Source: an uncultured SAR86 cluster bacterium
GTDB taxonomy: Bacteria > Pseudomonadota > Gammaproteobacteria > Magnimaribacterales > D2472
DNA: 57,927 nucleotides
Reading direction: 5' to 3'
Assembly (NCBI GenBank): GCA_902528215.1
Contig: CABZRR010000006.1
Coordinates: 1 to 57,927 of the forward strand
The notes under the pieces were generated by a model that was not told the origin of the DNA, made no database searches, and saw only the letters and a program-made list of their open reading frames with translations. The position numbers were made by a program, and so were the translations under genes. Of the stretch, positions 47,942-57,927 are shown one piece after another (the first letter of the stretch is position 1; every line of letters starts with the position of its first letter).

Positions 47942-49501
47942 ATGTATAAATTTTTTTTAATTTTATTTTTTTCTATAAATGTTTTTTCAATCGATAAGCC
48001 AAATGTAATTATTATAGTTACTGATGACCTTGGATGGGGTGATGTTTCATATAATGGTGGTCCAATATTAACTCCAAATATTGATAAGCTTGCAATGGAT
48101 GGTCTTCAGATGAATAGATTCTATGCTGCTCCAACTTGCTCACCAACAAGGGCAGCACTTATGACAGGTATAAATAGTCTTGAAAATGGTGTCATTAGAC
48201 CTTTTGATAATCCTACGGCTGATAGGTATGGATTGTCACTTAGATATAAAATTATGCCTGAATATCTTAAAGAAGCTGGTTATCAAACTGCATTATCAGG
48301 AAAATGGCATTTAGGCATGTTTGCTGATGAATATTTACCAATTAATAGAGGATTTGATTCTACCTATGGTCATCTTGGTGGAGGAATTGGTTATTTTGAT
48401 CATGCTTTATCAGGAAGAATGGATTGGCATAGGAATGGAGAAGTTCTCTACGAAGACGGTTATTCAACAACGTTAATTGCTAATGAGGCAATTAGATTGA
48501 TTAATAACTCAGATGACTCAATTCCACTTTTTTTGTATATAGCTTTTAATGCACCCCATACTCCGATTGAAGCCGAAAAAGAATTTATTGATAAACTAAG
48601 TTATATAAAGGACAAAAAAGAAAGAATCTATGCCGCAAATATAACGATTTTAGACTTAGAAATTGGCAACATTTTGAGCGCAATTGAGTCTAAAGGAATA
48701 CTAGAAGAGACAATCATCATATTTTTTTCAGATAATGGTCCTGTTTTTAATGTAGATCCAATAGCTGCAACAATTGCATCACATGTTGTAGACTCTAAAG
48801 GAAATACTTTGGGTCTACGAGGTAGTAAGGGAAGTGCATATGAGGGTGGAATAAGAGTTCCAGCTGTTATCTATTTCAAGGGCGTCTTAGATAAGGCAAA
48901 AAGCAATCAATTTATTTTTGTTGATGATATTTTACCTACAATTTTGAGCGCTCTAAATATCAGATCAGATTCTATAAGTTTTACTGGTATTGATCATTGG
49001 ACAAATTTGATTACAAATAATGTCGTCCCCCCTAATAATTCAATAACTGGAAATGTTATTGTTAATGATGAAAGAGCTTTATTCAATGATAAATGGAAAT
49101 TGTATTACAGACATTTTATCTATGATGATGACTCAAAAAAAAATTTTGAGTTATATGATATTTTGAATGATCCATATGAAGAGTATGATCTTTCTTCAGA
49201 ACATCCTGAAATATTGGAATCAATGAAAAAAACGTTATACGAAAAACCCATTAATTTAGAGACACCGCTTTTTAATCCAGTTCACTCATATCTATATGGG
49301 GACAAATACATTGGAATAAATAATTCACCCTGGCTTGAAAGAAATTATGAGGAAAGGAACCCACCCCACCCTATTATTCAAAATATTATTTTTACTTGGA
49401 TAGTATTTTTAACCTTTAAAGAATTTATCATTCCAATTTGTTTAATGGTAATTCTATTGACAAGTATTTATATTTATAAAAGAAAGTCTAATCGCCTGTA
49501 A
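47942..49501 (+). CDS. Cys-type sulfatase (arylsulfatase family), exported, with C-terminal TM segment
   Basis: IIIVTDDLGWGDVSYNGG, CSPTRAALMTG formylglycine motif, GKWHLG, FFSDNGP; IIFTWIVFLTFKEFIIPICLMVILLTSIYIY near the C-terminus. Confidence 0.93.
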   Translation: MYKFFLILFFSINVFSIDKPNVIIIVTDDLGWGDVSYNGGPILTPNIDKLAMDGLQMNRFYAAPTCSPTRAALMTGINSLENGVIRPFDNPTADRYGLSLRYKIMPEYLKEAGYQTALSGKWHLGMFADEYLPINRGFDSTYGHLGGGIGYFDHALSGRMDWHRNGEVLYEDGYSTTLIANEAIRLINNSDDSIPLFLYIAFNAPHTPIEAEKEFIDKLSYIKDKKERIYAANITILDLEIGNILSAIESKGILEETIIIFFSDNGPVFNVDPIAATIASHVVDSKGNTLGLRGSKGSAYEGGIRVPAVIYFKGVLDKAKSNQFIFVDDILPTILSALNIRSDSISFTGIDHWTNLITNNVVPPNNSITGNVIVNDERALFNDKWKLYYRHFIYDDDSKKNFELYDILNDPYEEYDLSSEHPEILESMKKTLYEKPINLETPLFNPVHSYLYGDKYIGINNSPWLERNYEERNPPHPIIQNIIFTWIVFLTFKEFIIPICLMVILLTSIYIYKRKSNRL

Positions 49502-49535
49502 TAAAGTTTTATAAGTATATAAAAGATGAATAAAT

Positions 49536-51023
49536 TTAAATTAAATAAAAAGATGTTTCTAAACTTTTAATCATTTTTGAAAGACTTTTTTTATCAGAGC
49601 CACCGTAAACATAAAGATCAGGTCTTACCAATATATATTCGTATAATTTAAATATTTTACTCATTCTATTATCCGGATCATCATTTTCATCCATAAAGAT
49701 TAGTTTAATATCTAATTTTTCTATAATCTGTTTTGCTTTTTTAGAAACCTTAAATTCATTCAAATTTGAAATTATTGCAAATTTTGATTTTATGAGTGTA
49801 TCTAGTCTAACTCTCTCTTTATCATGAAATAAAATAGGTTGAGGAATTGGTAGACCGGTAATTTTATCTTCTGGATTTGAGTATATGCCATTAGGTATAT
49901 GAGGAAATTTGACGTCATAACTTCTTCTTGTAGGTTTAAATTGTTTTCCTTCTTCAGCTGCGCAAAATCCCTCTATAATCTCACCAATCGTTACTGTCTG
50001 ACCAATTGACCACTTTGCATGAGGATATCTTTCTTTTTGATATGTATTGAAAATACTTTTTGTTGATCTATTTCTTAAAAATAAGTCAATTTTCCAAGAT
50101 AAGTTTGCAACATCTCTAATTCCAGTTCCCATACCTGCTCCCATAAATGGAGGCATTTGATGAGCAGAATCTCCAGCAAGAAAAATATTATTTTGGTTCC
50201 ATTTGTTAGCAATACATGCATGAAAATTATATATATCAGCTCTTTCAAGTAATGAATTATTCTTATTTATCCAGGGAGACAAAAGTTCCCAAATAGTATC
50301 TTCTTTCTTTAAATGATTTAAATTATCGTTAGGCATTACTTTAAACTCAAATCTTAAATGCTCCCCTCTACCGCGAAGAAAGGTAGTCGGTCTTTTTGGG
50401 TCACATACCTGTATAAGTTCATTTTTTAGTTCTATTTTTTTTACTATATGCGCATCACAAACTAGCCATTTTTGATTATATCCAAAATCGTCTAATTCAA
50501 TATTTAGTTTTTTTCTTATAAAACTACTCGCTCCATCACAGCCAATGAGGAATGTAGATTCAATATTAAATAATTTTTTTTGTTTTATACAATTTAATAA
50601 AACAGAATTTTTTTTATCTTTAAAATCAATTAATTCACAATCTTCTATAACATCTATATTTTTAAATGAGCTAATTTTTTCTCTAATAAATGATTCAAGC
50701 TCTGGTTGGTAAAATAAAACTTGATTTGGCCAACCCATTTCTGATTCTTCCTGAGGTTGTTCGAGTGTTTGGATTGCATCTAAATTGGGTTTAGAAAATA
50801 TAACCCTTTCAATTTGATTTGAGTTTTCAACAATAGTTTTTGCTATATTGAACTTATCAAAAACTCTTAATTGTTCTCCATCAGTATTAATAGCTCTTGC
50901 AGTTGGACTAGGGCCGATATTTTTATCTATTACAATTACTTTATATCCATATTGCGCCAATAAAATTGCGCATACTGAGCCGACAGGACCGTAACCACAT
51001 ATTGCAACATCATATTTTATCAA
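49536..51023 (-). CDS. FAD-dependent aromatic hydroxylase (MhpA/PHBH-like)
   Basis: DVAICGYGPVGSVCAILLAQYG, GCDGASSFIRK, NIFLAGDSAHQMPPFMGAGMGTGIRDVANLSWK. Confidence 0.92.
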   Translation of the reverse strand: MIKYDVAICGYGPVGSVCAILLAQYGYKVIVIDKNIGPSPTARAINTDGEQLRVFDKFNIAKTIVENSNQIERVIFSKPNLDAIQTLEQPQEESEMGWPNQVLFYQPELESFIREKISSFKNIDVIEDCELIDFKDKKNSVLLNCIKQKKLFNIESTFLIGCDGASSFIRKKLNIELDDFGYNQKWLVCDAHIVKKIELKNELIQVCDPKRPTTFLRGRGEHLRFEFKVMPNDNLNHLKKEDTIWELLSPWINKNNSLLERADIYNFHACIANKWNQNNIFLAGDSAHQMPPFMGAGMGTGIRDVANLSWKIDLFLRNRSTKSIFNTYQKERYPHAKWSIGQTVTIGEIIEGFCAAEEGKQFKPTRRSYDVKFPHIPNGIYSNPEDKITGLPIPQPILFHDKERVRLDTLIKSKFAIISNLNEFKVSKKAKQIIEKLDIKLIFMDENDDPDNRMSKIFKLYEYILVRPDLYVYGGSDKKSLSKMIKSLETSFYLI

Positions 51024-51025
51024 TT

Positions 51026-51934
51026 TTAAAATTGTGTTGTATTATTAGGCTCATTGATTACATTATTTTCTATAAAACCAATTTCATCAATTTCAACTTT
51101 TATCTTATCTCCATGCTTAAGCCAATTTTGTGTTGCTAATGCAGAGCCTTCGGGAGTTCCCGTTGCTATTAAATCTCCAGGCATCAAACTAAATGCTGTA
51201 GATATGTATTCAATAAGATCAAAACAATCATAAGTCATTAAATTTGTATTTGTATTTTGTCTCTGCTCATCATTTACGTAAGTTTTTAAGTTAAGATTAT
51301 GAGGATCAATAATTTCATCTGTGGTGACAATACATGGTCCAAACGGACAATGAGTATCCCAAGATTTTCCCATTGTCATGGTGTGTGGTGGACCTCTAAA
51401 TTGCCAGTCTCTAATTGTAAAATCGTTAACAATGGTATAACCATAAATACAATCTTTTGCATTTTCATAAGGGGCACGCCTACACTCTTTTTTTATAATA
51501 AAACCCATCTCACCCTCATAATCCAACCAACTAGATTCTTTAGGCAAGTGGACATCTCCATAGGGATCATTTACGGATGAATTTTGTTTATTAAAAATTG
51601 TAGGATATTCTTCTTGAATCTGAACTTTGTTACTGCGATGATCTTTAAGGTCTTTTGCTTCATCGACATGCTTTTTATAATTTAAACCAACTGCTAGAAC
51701 TTTATTTGGGTTTAAAATTGGAGACTTTAAAATTATTTCATCCATAAAAAAAGTACCCACTTCTAATTGGAGATAATCATTTGCTATATCAAGACCTGTT
51801 TCACCCATTTTAATAAAATCAATCATATTATTTGGTAAATTTGTACTAGAGAAATCAATTACAGCCTCTTTATGAATTGCACCAATCTTACTTTTAGTAG
51901 GATCTTTTTTGGATAAAAATGTAACAAGTTTCAT
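51026..51934 (-). CDS. Fumarylacetoacetate hydrolase (FAH) family protein
   Basis: VLAVGLNYKKHVDEA, WLDYEGEMGFII, IVNDFTIRDWQ, GTPEGSALA. Confidence 0.92.
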   Translation of the reverse strand: MKLVTFLSKKDPTKSKIGAIHKEAVIDFSSTNLPNNMIDFIKMGETGLDIANDYLQLEVGTFFMDEIILKSPILNPNKVLAVGLNYKKHVDEAKDLKDHRSNKVQIQEEYPTIFNKQNSSVNDPYGDVHLPKESSWLDYEGEMGFIIKKECRRAPYENAKDCIYGYTIVNDFTIRDWQFRGPPHTMTMGKSWDTHCPFGPCIVTTDEIIDPHNLNLKTYVNDEQRQNTNTNLMTYDCFDLIEYISTAFSLMPGDLIATGTPEGSALATQNWLKHGDKIKVEIDEIGFIENNVINEPNNTTQF

Positions 51935-51979
51935 GTTAATGATATGTTTTTTGTGTAAGTATAATATTTATACGTAGTT

Positions 51980-52666
51980 ATGAAAAAAATATTTAATAAA
52001 AATTTGTATCTTAATTTTAAATCAGATCATTCTCCAGATGATTTTCATCATGTTGCATTTAAAACAACAAACTATGAAGCAATGGTAAATTTTTATAAAT
52101 GTTTATTTGGATGTGAGCCTCTTTATCAAAGCAATTTAATAACTTTTCTTGCCTATGACAATGAGCATCACAGAATAGCAATTGCAAATACAGCTAATAT
52201 TCTAGACGATCTAAATATTATTCAGAAAAATATAATGAAATTTAAAATTTTTTTAAATAAGAAAATACCTACTATTGAAGGTCTTGATCATATCTCTTAC
52301 AGGATTAATCCAATTGATAAGTGGTTTGATTTCTACTTTAACGCTAAAGAAAGAGGATTAAAACCCTTGTGGACGGTAAATCATGGATGGATTTCTGGTA
52401 TGTATTTTAAGGATCCAGATAATAACTTGGTAGAGATTTTTTTTGAACATTTTTCCTGTGAAAATGAGTTTAAAGAAAACATATCACCTGACTTTGAGGA
52501 CGAGCCAATAGGGACAAATATGGATATTGAAATATTATTTGAAATGTATAAATCTGGGGAATCATTCAATAACCTTATTATGAAAGGTAACACCGTGCCA
52601 GATGGAAAAAAACCTCTTTCAGGATTAGATGCGGTTAAGAATATGAAAAAAAAATATAAAGATTGA
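51980..52666 (+). CDS. VOC-family (extradiol dioxygenase-like) protein
   Basis: DDFHHVAFKTTNYEAMVNFY, GLDHISYRI, YFKDPDNNLVEIFFE: H-H-E ligand pattern. Confidence 0.85.
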   Translation: MKKIFNKNLYLNFKSDHSPDDFHHVAFKTTNYEAMVNFYKCLFGCEPLYQSNLITFLAYDNEHHRIAIANTANILDDLNIIQKNIMKFKIFLNKKIPTIEGLDHISYRINPIDKWFDFYFNAKERGLKPLWTVNHGWISGMYFKDPDNNLVEIFFEHFSCENEFKENISPDFEDEPIGTNMDIEILFEMYKSGESFNNLIMKGNTVPDGKKPLSGLDAVKNMKKKYKD

Positions 52667-52674
52667 CAAACATT

Positions 52675-53544
52675 ATGGAACATAAAGAAATTATTTTATT
52701 TCATTCTAATTGGTCTCTATGCAGCCAAATGGTCAGAGTCGCTTTATATGAAAAAGGTATTTCCTTTAATGAGAGGCATATAAAATTATGTGATCAATAT
52801 CCCGAAGGAGAAAATTTAGATGAATTTTTCCTAGATATAAATCCCCTTGGAACAGTACCAGCAATAAAAATTAATGAAAAAATAATTTGTGACAGCGCAA
52901 TAATAATTAAGGAGCTTAATAGTTTGCAAGGTTCAAAGGAAATTAATTTATATAAAAATGATAATAATGATACTGATACTGATACTTTAATATCAGAAAC
53001 CACCATTACTGAAGGAGTAAAATTTGCTTCAACTCTTGGAACAATTTTGCCTGTTTTTTCTGCTCCATTAATACAATATATGGTAAAAAAACTTCCGTTT
53101 AAATCAATAGTAAAAATTCTTTTACGTCACCCAAGAAAAGATAGAAAACTTATTTTTTTATCAATGTATTTTTTTAATTTTTCAAAGAATCTTCCAAAAA
53201 TGGGTATAAAGAAATTTGCAACTGAATTAATTAATTTTGAGAATCGGTTATCAAAAAATAATAAATTTTTTTATAAAACATTTTCTCATATAGATATAAA
53301 CATGATGTGTTTATTCAATAGGTTGAAAGATCTTCAGCTTGAAGATTGTCTCAACACTAATAAAACTCCTTTGATAAAAAGGTATTGGAATCATTTGAAA
53401 AAAAGGGATAGTTATGACGAGGGTATATTAAATTATTATACGGAAAAAGAATTTTCAATTATCAATGATTTTTATCAGAATAAAAGTTCAATCTTTTTGA
53501 ATCCAATAATAGAGGAATTAGAACTATTAAAAGGTAATTCATAA
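52675..53544 (+). CDS. Glutathione S-transferase family protein (ATG at 52675)
   Basis: LFHSNWSLCSQMVRVALYEKGI, NPLGTVPAIKINEKIICDSAIIIKEL. Confidence 0.87.
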   Translation: MEHKEIILFHSNWSLCSQMVRVALYEKGISFNERHIKLCDQYPEGENLDEFFLDINPLGTVPAIKINEKIICDSAIIIKELNSLQGSKEINLYKNDNNDTDTDTLISETTITEGVKFASTLGTILPVFSAPLIQYMVKKLPFKSIVKILLRHPRKDRKLIFLSMYFFNFSKNLPKMGIKKFATELINFENRLSKNNKFFYKTFSHIDINMMCLFNRLKDLQLEDCLNTNKTPLIKRYWNHLKKRDSYDEGILNYYTEKEFSIINDFYQNKSSIFLNPIIEELELLKGNS

Positions 53545-53594
53545 ATAGCTCAGTTCTTGCCTCAATATTTGTATTTATTCGTGTAAAATAAGAT

Positions 53595-53813
53595 ATGGCA
53601 AAAGAAGACAATCTAGAATTTGAAGGTGAGGTAATTGAGACCCTTCCTAATACAACTTTTAAAGTTAAATTAGAAAACGATCACATCATTGAAGCGCATA
53701 TATCTGGAAAAATGCGAAAGCATTACATCAGGATATTAACAGGCGACAAAGTTAAAGTTGAAATGACGCCTTATGACTTAACTAAAGGAAGAATTACTTT
53801 TCGAGGCCGTTAA
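53595..53813 (+). CDS. infA: Translation initiation factor IF-1
   Basis: [70 protein letters not shown]. Confidence 0.97.
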   Translation: MAKEDNLEFEGEVIETLPNTTFKVKLENDHIIEAHISGKMRKHYIRILTGDKVKVEMTPYDLTKGRITFRGR

Positions 53814-56059
53814 GCCTTAGTATTAACTGCTCTCTTTTTGGCGCTAAATTTAATCTTATTTGAAACTAAATCCACTTTGATTTGCCCTCCTTTGCTGAGA
53901 TCTCCAAATAATACTTTATCCACCAAAGGTTTTTTGATCTGATTGGTGATAAATCTTTCCATAGGCCTTGCGCCCATTTCTTTGTTATAACCATTTTCTG
54001 CAATCCAATTTAAAACTTTTTTAGAGTATATGAGTTCAACATTACGCGCATCTAGCTGAGCTTGAAGTTTTGTAAGAAATTTATCAACAATCGCTAAAAT
54101 TACTTTCATTGGTAGATAATTGAATTGGATAATCTCATCTAGTCTATTTCTAAACTCAGGTGAAAATAGTTTTTTTAGTGACAACAAAGCATCTGATTCA
54201 TTTGACTGATCACTAAACCCGATGCTTTTCTTTTCAAGAAGATCTGCGCCAGCATTTGTTGTCATTACAACAATTACATTTCTAAAGTCAGCTTTTCGTC
54301 CGTTGTTGTCTGTTAGAACTCCTGAATCCATAATTTGAAGCAATAAATTGAATATATCAGGATGCGCTTTTTCGATTTCATCGAGCAATAAAACACAATG
54401 AGGATTTTGGACCACAGCCTCTGTTAAAAGACCGCCTTGATCAAAACCTACATAACCTGGAGGTGCTCCAATAAGCCTTGAAACAGTATGCCTTTCCATA
54501 TATTCGGACATATCAAATCTTACCAGCTCAATACCCATCATATTTGCTAGTTGCGTTGTAATTTCGGTTTTGCCGACACCGGTTGGACCAGCAAATAGAA
54601 ATGACCCTATTGTTTTGTTATCATCTCTAAGCCCTGCTCTAGATAATTTAATAGCGTTAACTAAACTTTTAATTGCTGTGTCCTGACCAAATATAACTGT
54701 TTTTAGATCTGATTCTAGTTTCTTCAAGTTCACGGATTCTTGTCTAGAAATGGTTTGTTCTGGTATCTTTGAGATTTTAGAAATAGTCTTTTCAATATCA
54801 ACTTCCTTGACTGTTATCTTTTTAGAATCTTGTCTAGATATATTTAGTAAAGCACCAGTTTCATCTATTAAGTCAATCGCTTTATCAGGTAAAAATCTAT
54901 CATTAAGAAATCTTTTAGACAGCGTAACTGCTGAATTTATGGATTCATTTGAATACTTTACATTATGATGACTTTCATAATTATTTTTTAAACCATCTAG
55001 TATTTGTATGCATTCATCAACTGATGGCTCAAGCACATCAATTTTTTGAAATCTTCTTGATAATGCTTGATTCTGATTGAATACACCTCTGTACTCTTGA
55101 AATGTTGTCGATCCAATGCACCTTAATTTACCTTTACCTAATGCTGGTTTTAATAAATTAGATACATCAAGACTGCCACCTGAAGCAGATCCAGCACCTA
55201 TAATTGTATGTATTTCGTCAATGAATAATATAGGATTTTCTTGATCATCTAAAAACTTCAGTACTGACTTAAGCCTCTTTTCAAAGTCACCTCTATATTT
55301 TGTGCCTGCAATTAATGCGCCTATATCCAATGAATATAATTTAGACTCATGCAGAAATTCAGGCACTTCTTTAAAGTTAATTAAATGTGCTAGTCCTTCA
55401 GCAATTGCTGTTTTCCCAACTCCTGACTCTCCAACCAATAAAGGGTTATTTTTAGTTCTACGAGCAAGTATTTGTATAATCCTGTCAAGTTCGTCAACTC
55501 GGCCAATCAATTTATCAACCTTATTCAATTCAGCTAGTTGATTTAAATCAATTAAAAATTCAAGTTCAGTATTAGTGTTTACAACCTCATTTGATTCTTC
55601 ATTAGATAAAGATTCTGTATCTACTTTTGGGCTTTCAGATTTACCATGAGATATAAATGAAACAATATCAAGCCTCCCAATACCTTGCTTGGACAAAAGA
55701 AATACTGAGTGACACTCTTTTTCAGAAAAAATAGCTACCAACAAGTTAATCGGCTTTACAACACCTTTGCCTGATGATTGAACGTGAAAAACTGCCCGTT
55801 GAAGGACTCTTTGAAAACCTAAAGTTGGCTGTACTGGTTTTTTTGAATCAACTTTTGCAGGAGTATTATCACGAACATGTTCTTCTAGATTTTCACGTAA
55901 TGTTGAGATATTTACATCATTTGTTTCCAGGGCTTGACGCACTTCATAATCTGTTATCAACATTAATAACAAATGTTCAATGGTCAGATATTCAAGATTC
56001 TTATCTTGAGCCTGATCAAATAAATTTGCTATAGATTGTTCTAATTCTTTACTAAACAT
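53810..56059 (-). CDS. clpA: ATP-dependent Clp protease ATP-binding subunit ClpA
   Basis: [18 protein letters not shown] and [13 protein letters not shown] Walker A motifs; followed by clpS. Confidence 0.96.
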   Translation of the reverse strand: MFSKELEQSIANLFDQAQDKNLEYLTIEHLLLMLITDYEVRQALETNDVNISTLRENLEEHVRDNTPAKVDSKKPVQPTLGFQRVLQRAVFHVQSSGKGVVKPINLLVAIFSEKECHSVFLLSKQGIGRLDIVSFISHGKSESPKVDTESLSNEESNEVVNTNTELEFLIDLNQLAELNKVDKLIGRVDELDRIIQILARRTKNNPLLVGESGVGKTAIAEGLAHLINFKEVPEFLHESKLYSLDIGALIAGTKYRGDFEKRLKSVLKFLDDQENPILFIDEIHTIIGAGSASGGSLDVSNLLKPALGKGKLRCIGSTTFQEYRGVFNQNQALSRRFQKIDVLEPSVDECIQILDGLKNNYESHHNVKYSNESINSAVTLSKRFLNDRFLPDKAIDLIDETGALLNISRQDSKKITVKEVDIEKTISKISKIPEQTISRQESVNLKKLESDLKTVIFGQDTAIKSLVNAIKLSRAGLRDDNKTIGSFLFAGPTGVGKTEITTQLANMMGIELVRFDMSEYMERHTVSRLIGAPPGYVGFDQGGLLTEAVVQNPHCVLLLDEIEKAHPDIFNLLLQIMDSGVLTDNNGRKADFRNVIVVMTTNAGADLLEKKSIGFSDQSNESDALLSLKKLFSPEFRNRLDEIIQFNYLPMKVILAIVDKFLTKLQAQLDARNVELIYSKKVLNWIAENGYNKEMGARPMERFITNQIKKPLVDKVLFGDLSKGGQIKVDLVSNKIKFSAKKRAVNTKA

Positions 56060-56409
56060 TAATCTGTTAATGGTTCAATTTCACTTATGAGTGGATGCTC
56101 ATGAGCTTTTGCCATTTCGTTAATTTCATGAGATTTCATTTCAGCAATCTCTTTTGGAAATATACCACATACTCCCTTTCCTTTGGTATGAACAGACAAC
56201 ATTATCTGTGTTGATCTTTCATGTTCATATCCAAATATCGACTGGATAATATACACAACAAACTCCATAGGAGTAAAATCGTCATTGAGGAGAACAACTT
56301 GATACATTGGCGGCTCTTTTAAATCTGGCTTATCCTCCATAACAATAGTGCCAGTATCCCCATTAGGAATTGAACCATTTGAATTTTCTGAAGACATAGA
56401 AATCCTCAC
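56059..56409 (-). CDS. clpS: ClpA adaptor ClpS
   Basis: [40 protein letters not shown]. Confidence 0.96.
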   Translation of the reverse strand: MRISMSSENSNGSIPNGDTGTIVMEDKPDLKEPPMYQVVLLNDDFTPMEFVVYIIQSIFGYEHERSTQIMLSVHTKGKGVCGIFPKEIAEMKSHEINEMAKAHEHPLISEIEPLTD

Positions 56410-57659
56410 ATTCTTTTAATTATTTCCTTTGCAAAGCCAGAGCAAGAAACTAATTGAGCATTATCCATTAATCTTTCAAAGTCATAAGTAACCATTCTAT
56501 CGCTTATTGCTGCTTCCATTGAGGATATTATTAAATCTGCAGCTTCAACCCAACCCAAATGTCTTAACATCATTTCAGCGGAAAGAATAAGCGAACCTGG
56601 ATTTACTTTATCTTGGCCAGCATATTTAGGTGCTGTTCCATGAGTGGCTTCAAACAACGCAGATTCATCTCCAATATTTGCACCTGGCGCTATACCTATA
56701 CCACCAACACATGCAGCTAGGGCATCTGAAACATAATCACCATTTAAATTCATTGTTGCTATAACGTCATATTCTTTTGGTCTTGTAAGTATTTGTTGAA
56801 GAAAGGCATCGCATATAACATCTTTAATAATAATATTTTTTCCATTAATTGGATTTTTAATTGTTACCCAAGGGCCGCCATCTAAAAGTTGTCCATCATA
56901 AGAATTCATACTTAATTCATATCCCCAATCTCTAAATGCGCCCTCTGTAAATTTCATAATGTTTCCCTTATGCACAAGCGTTACAGATGATCTGTCATTT
57001 TTGATTGCATAATCAAGAGCTTGTTTAACTAGCCTTTCTGTACCTTGTTTAGAAATGGGTTTTACGCCCAATCCAACATCTGAAGGAAAACGAATTTGAG
57101 TTACAGCAAATTGTTCTTGTAAGACTTTTACCATTTCATCAGATTCTGGTGAGCCAGCTTCAAACTCAACTCCTGCATATATGTCCTCAGAATTTTCTCT
57201 AAATATAACCATGTCGACAAAAGAAGGATTTTTTACTGGACTTGGTACGCCTGCAAAATATCTAATTGGCCTAAGACAAACATACAAATCAAGGATTTGT
57301 CTTAAAGATACATTTAGTGATCTTATGCCGCCACCAACTGGAGTTGTTAATGGGCCTTTAATACTGACTATATATTCTTTTAATGCATCTATAGTTTCAT
57401 CTGGTAGCCATGTATCAGAATCATAAACTTTTGTAGATTTTTCACCACAATACACTTCCATCCATGAAATTTTTTTGCTTCCTGAATAAGCTTTTTCGAC
57501 AGCACTATCGACGACATCGAGCATAGCTGGGGTAATATCAATTCCAATTCCATCACCCTCTATATATGGGATAATTGGATTGTCAGGGACTTGAATAACT
57601 CCATCAGACAAATTAATTTTTGAGCCTTCTTTTGGGATCTTGATATGTTTATAGCCCAT
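56406..57659 (-). CDS. icd: NADP-dependent isocitrate dehydrogenase
   Basis: [59 protein letters not shown]. Confidence 0.96.
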   Translation of the reverse strand: MGYKHIKIPKEGSKINLSDGVIQVPDNPIIPYIEGDGIGIDITPAMLDVVDSAVEKAYSGSKKISWMEVYCGEKSTKVYDSDTWLPDETIDALKEYIVSIKGPLTTPVGGGIRSLNVSLRQILDLYVCLRPIRYFAGVPSPVKNPSFVDMVIFRENSEDIYAGVEFEAGSPESDEMVKVLQEQFAVTQIRFPSDVGLGVKPISKQGTERLVKQALDYAIKNDRSSVTLVHKGNIMKFTEGAFRDWGYELSMNSYDGQLLDGGPWVTIKNPINGKNIIIKDVICDAFLQQILTRPKEYDVIATMNLNGDYVSDALAACVGGIGIAPGANIGDESALFEATHGTAPKYAGQDKVNPGSLILSAEMMLRHLGWVEAADLIISSMEAAISDRMVTYDFERLMDNAQLVSCSGFAKEIIKRM

Positions 57660-57745
57660 ACATCCTCTATATAGATAAATATGTTGTAAAATTGCATGAA
57701 TTATACTCTAAAAAAACCTTTAAAATTAAGGTTTTCAGATAATTT

Positions 57746-57927
57746 ATGACAAAAATTAATAAAACAGTTGTTGTTGGAATGTCGGGTGGTGTAGATTCAT
57801 CTGTCGCTGCTTATTTACTTCAACAACAAGGATACAAAGTTCAAGGTTTATTTATGCAAAACTGGCAGAATGAACCAGGTGAAGTCTGTTCATCAGAAAT
57901 TGATTTTAATGATGCGTCAAAAATTTG
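57746..57927 (+). CDS. mnmA: tRNA-specific 2-thiouridylase MnmA (3' truncated by window)
   Basis: [42 protein letters not shown]-loop SGGVDSS. Confidence 0.95.
   Translation, partial: MTKINKTVVVGMSGGVDSSVAAYLLQQQGYKVQGLFMQNWQNEPGEVCSSEIDFNDASKI

Noticed and set aside
51299-51580. 93-aa plus-strand ORF inside the FAH gene
   Set aside because: Antisense to a clear FAH-family CDS; no independent evidence.
52970-52990. Short GATACT tandem repeat
   Set aside because: Three copies within the GST CDS (DTDTDT), in frame; too short to be significant.
55302-56034. Plus-strand ORFs (79 and 86 aa) inside clpA
   Set aside because: Antisense shadows of a confident clpA gene.
1-57927. CRISPR arrays, tRNA/rRNA genes, transposases, phage genes
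   Set aside because: None recognised on reading; intergenic regions are short and lack tRNA-like or regularly spaced repeats. tRNAscan-SE, Infernal or a repeat finder would be needed to exclude small RNAs formally.

Overview
Low-GC, gene-dense bacterial chromosome segment with a gammaproteobacterial gene complement, resembling a streamlined marine lineage such as SAR86 (lineage is inference from gene content and AT bias only). About 50 confident CDSs. Recognisable blocks: (i) a truncated 3-ketosteroid-dehydrogenase-like flavoprotein + SDR + two SnoaL/NTF2-fold genes; (ii) pdxJ-grxD, a ferritin-like gene and rnt; (iii) metG/mrp/mlaA/dusA/nhaB/nudC/rne; (iv) a reduced rluC-rpmF-fabD-fabG-acpP-fabF-mltG-tmk-holB cluster lacking plsX and fabH; (v) a compact histidine operon headed by a TrpR/YerC-family regulator, with a HisD-HisB(IGPD) fusion; (vi) a TPR lipoprotein / cyclase / MBL operon behind a near-consensus Fur box; (vii) a DUF4212 + sodium:solute symporter pair; (viii) an accessory catabolic region with two haloalkane-dehalogenase-like hydrolases, a Cys-type sulfatase and a putative aromatic-ring hydroxylase/FAH/VOC/GST set; (ix) infA, clpA, clpS, icd, mnmA. 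Most notable: the HisD-IGPD fusion with an 18-bp operator-like palindrome upstream of the regulator; a single-base frameshift within the TGR-HQIRV motif of rluC; metG with no ATG/GTG/TTG upstream of its HIGH-motif strand; RNase E lacking the zinc-link cysteines; a structured rne leader; and two 7-1-7 Fur boxes. No tRNA, rRNA, CRISPR or transposase was recognised. All functional calls come from reading motifs by eye; no database search was run.
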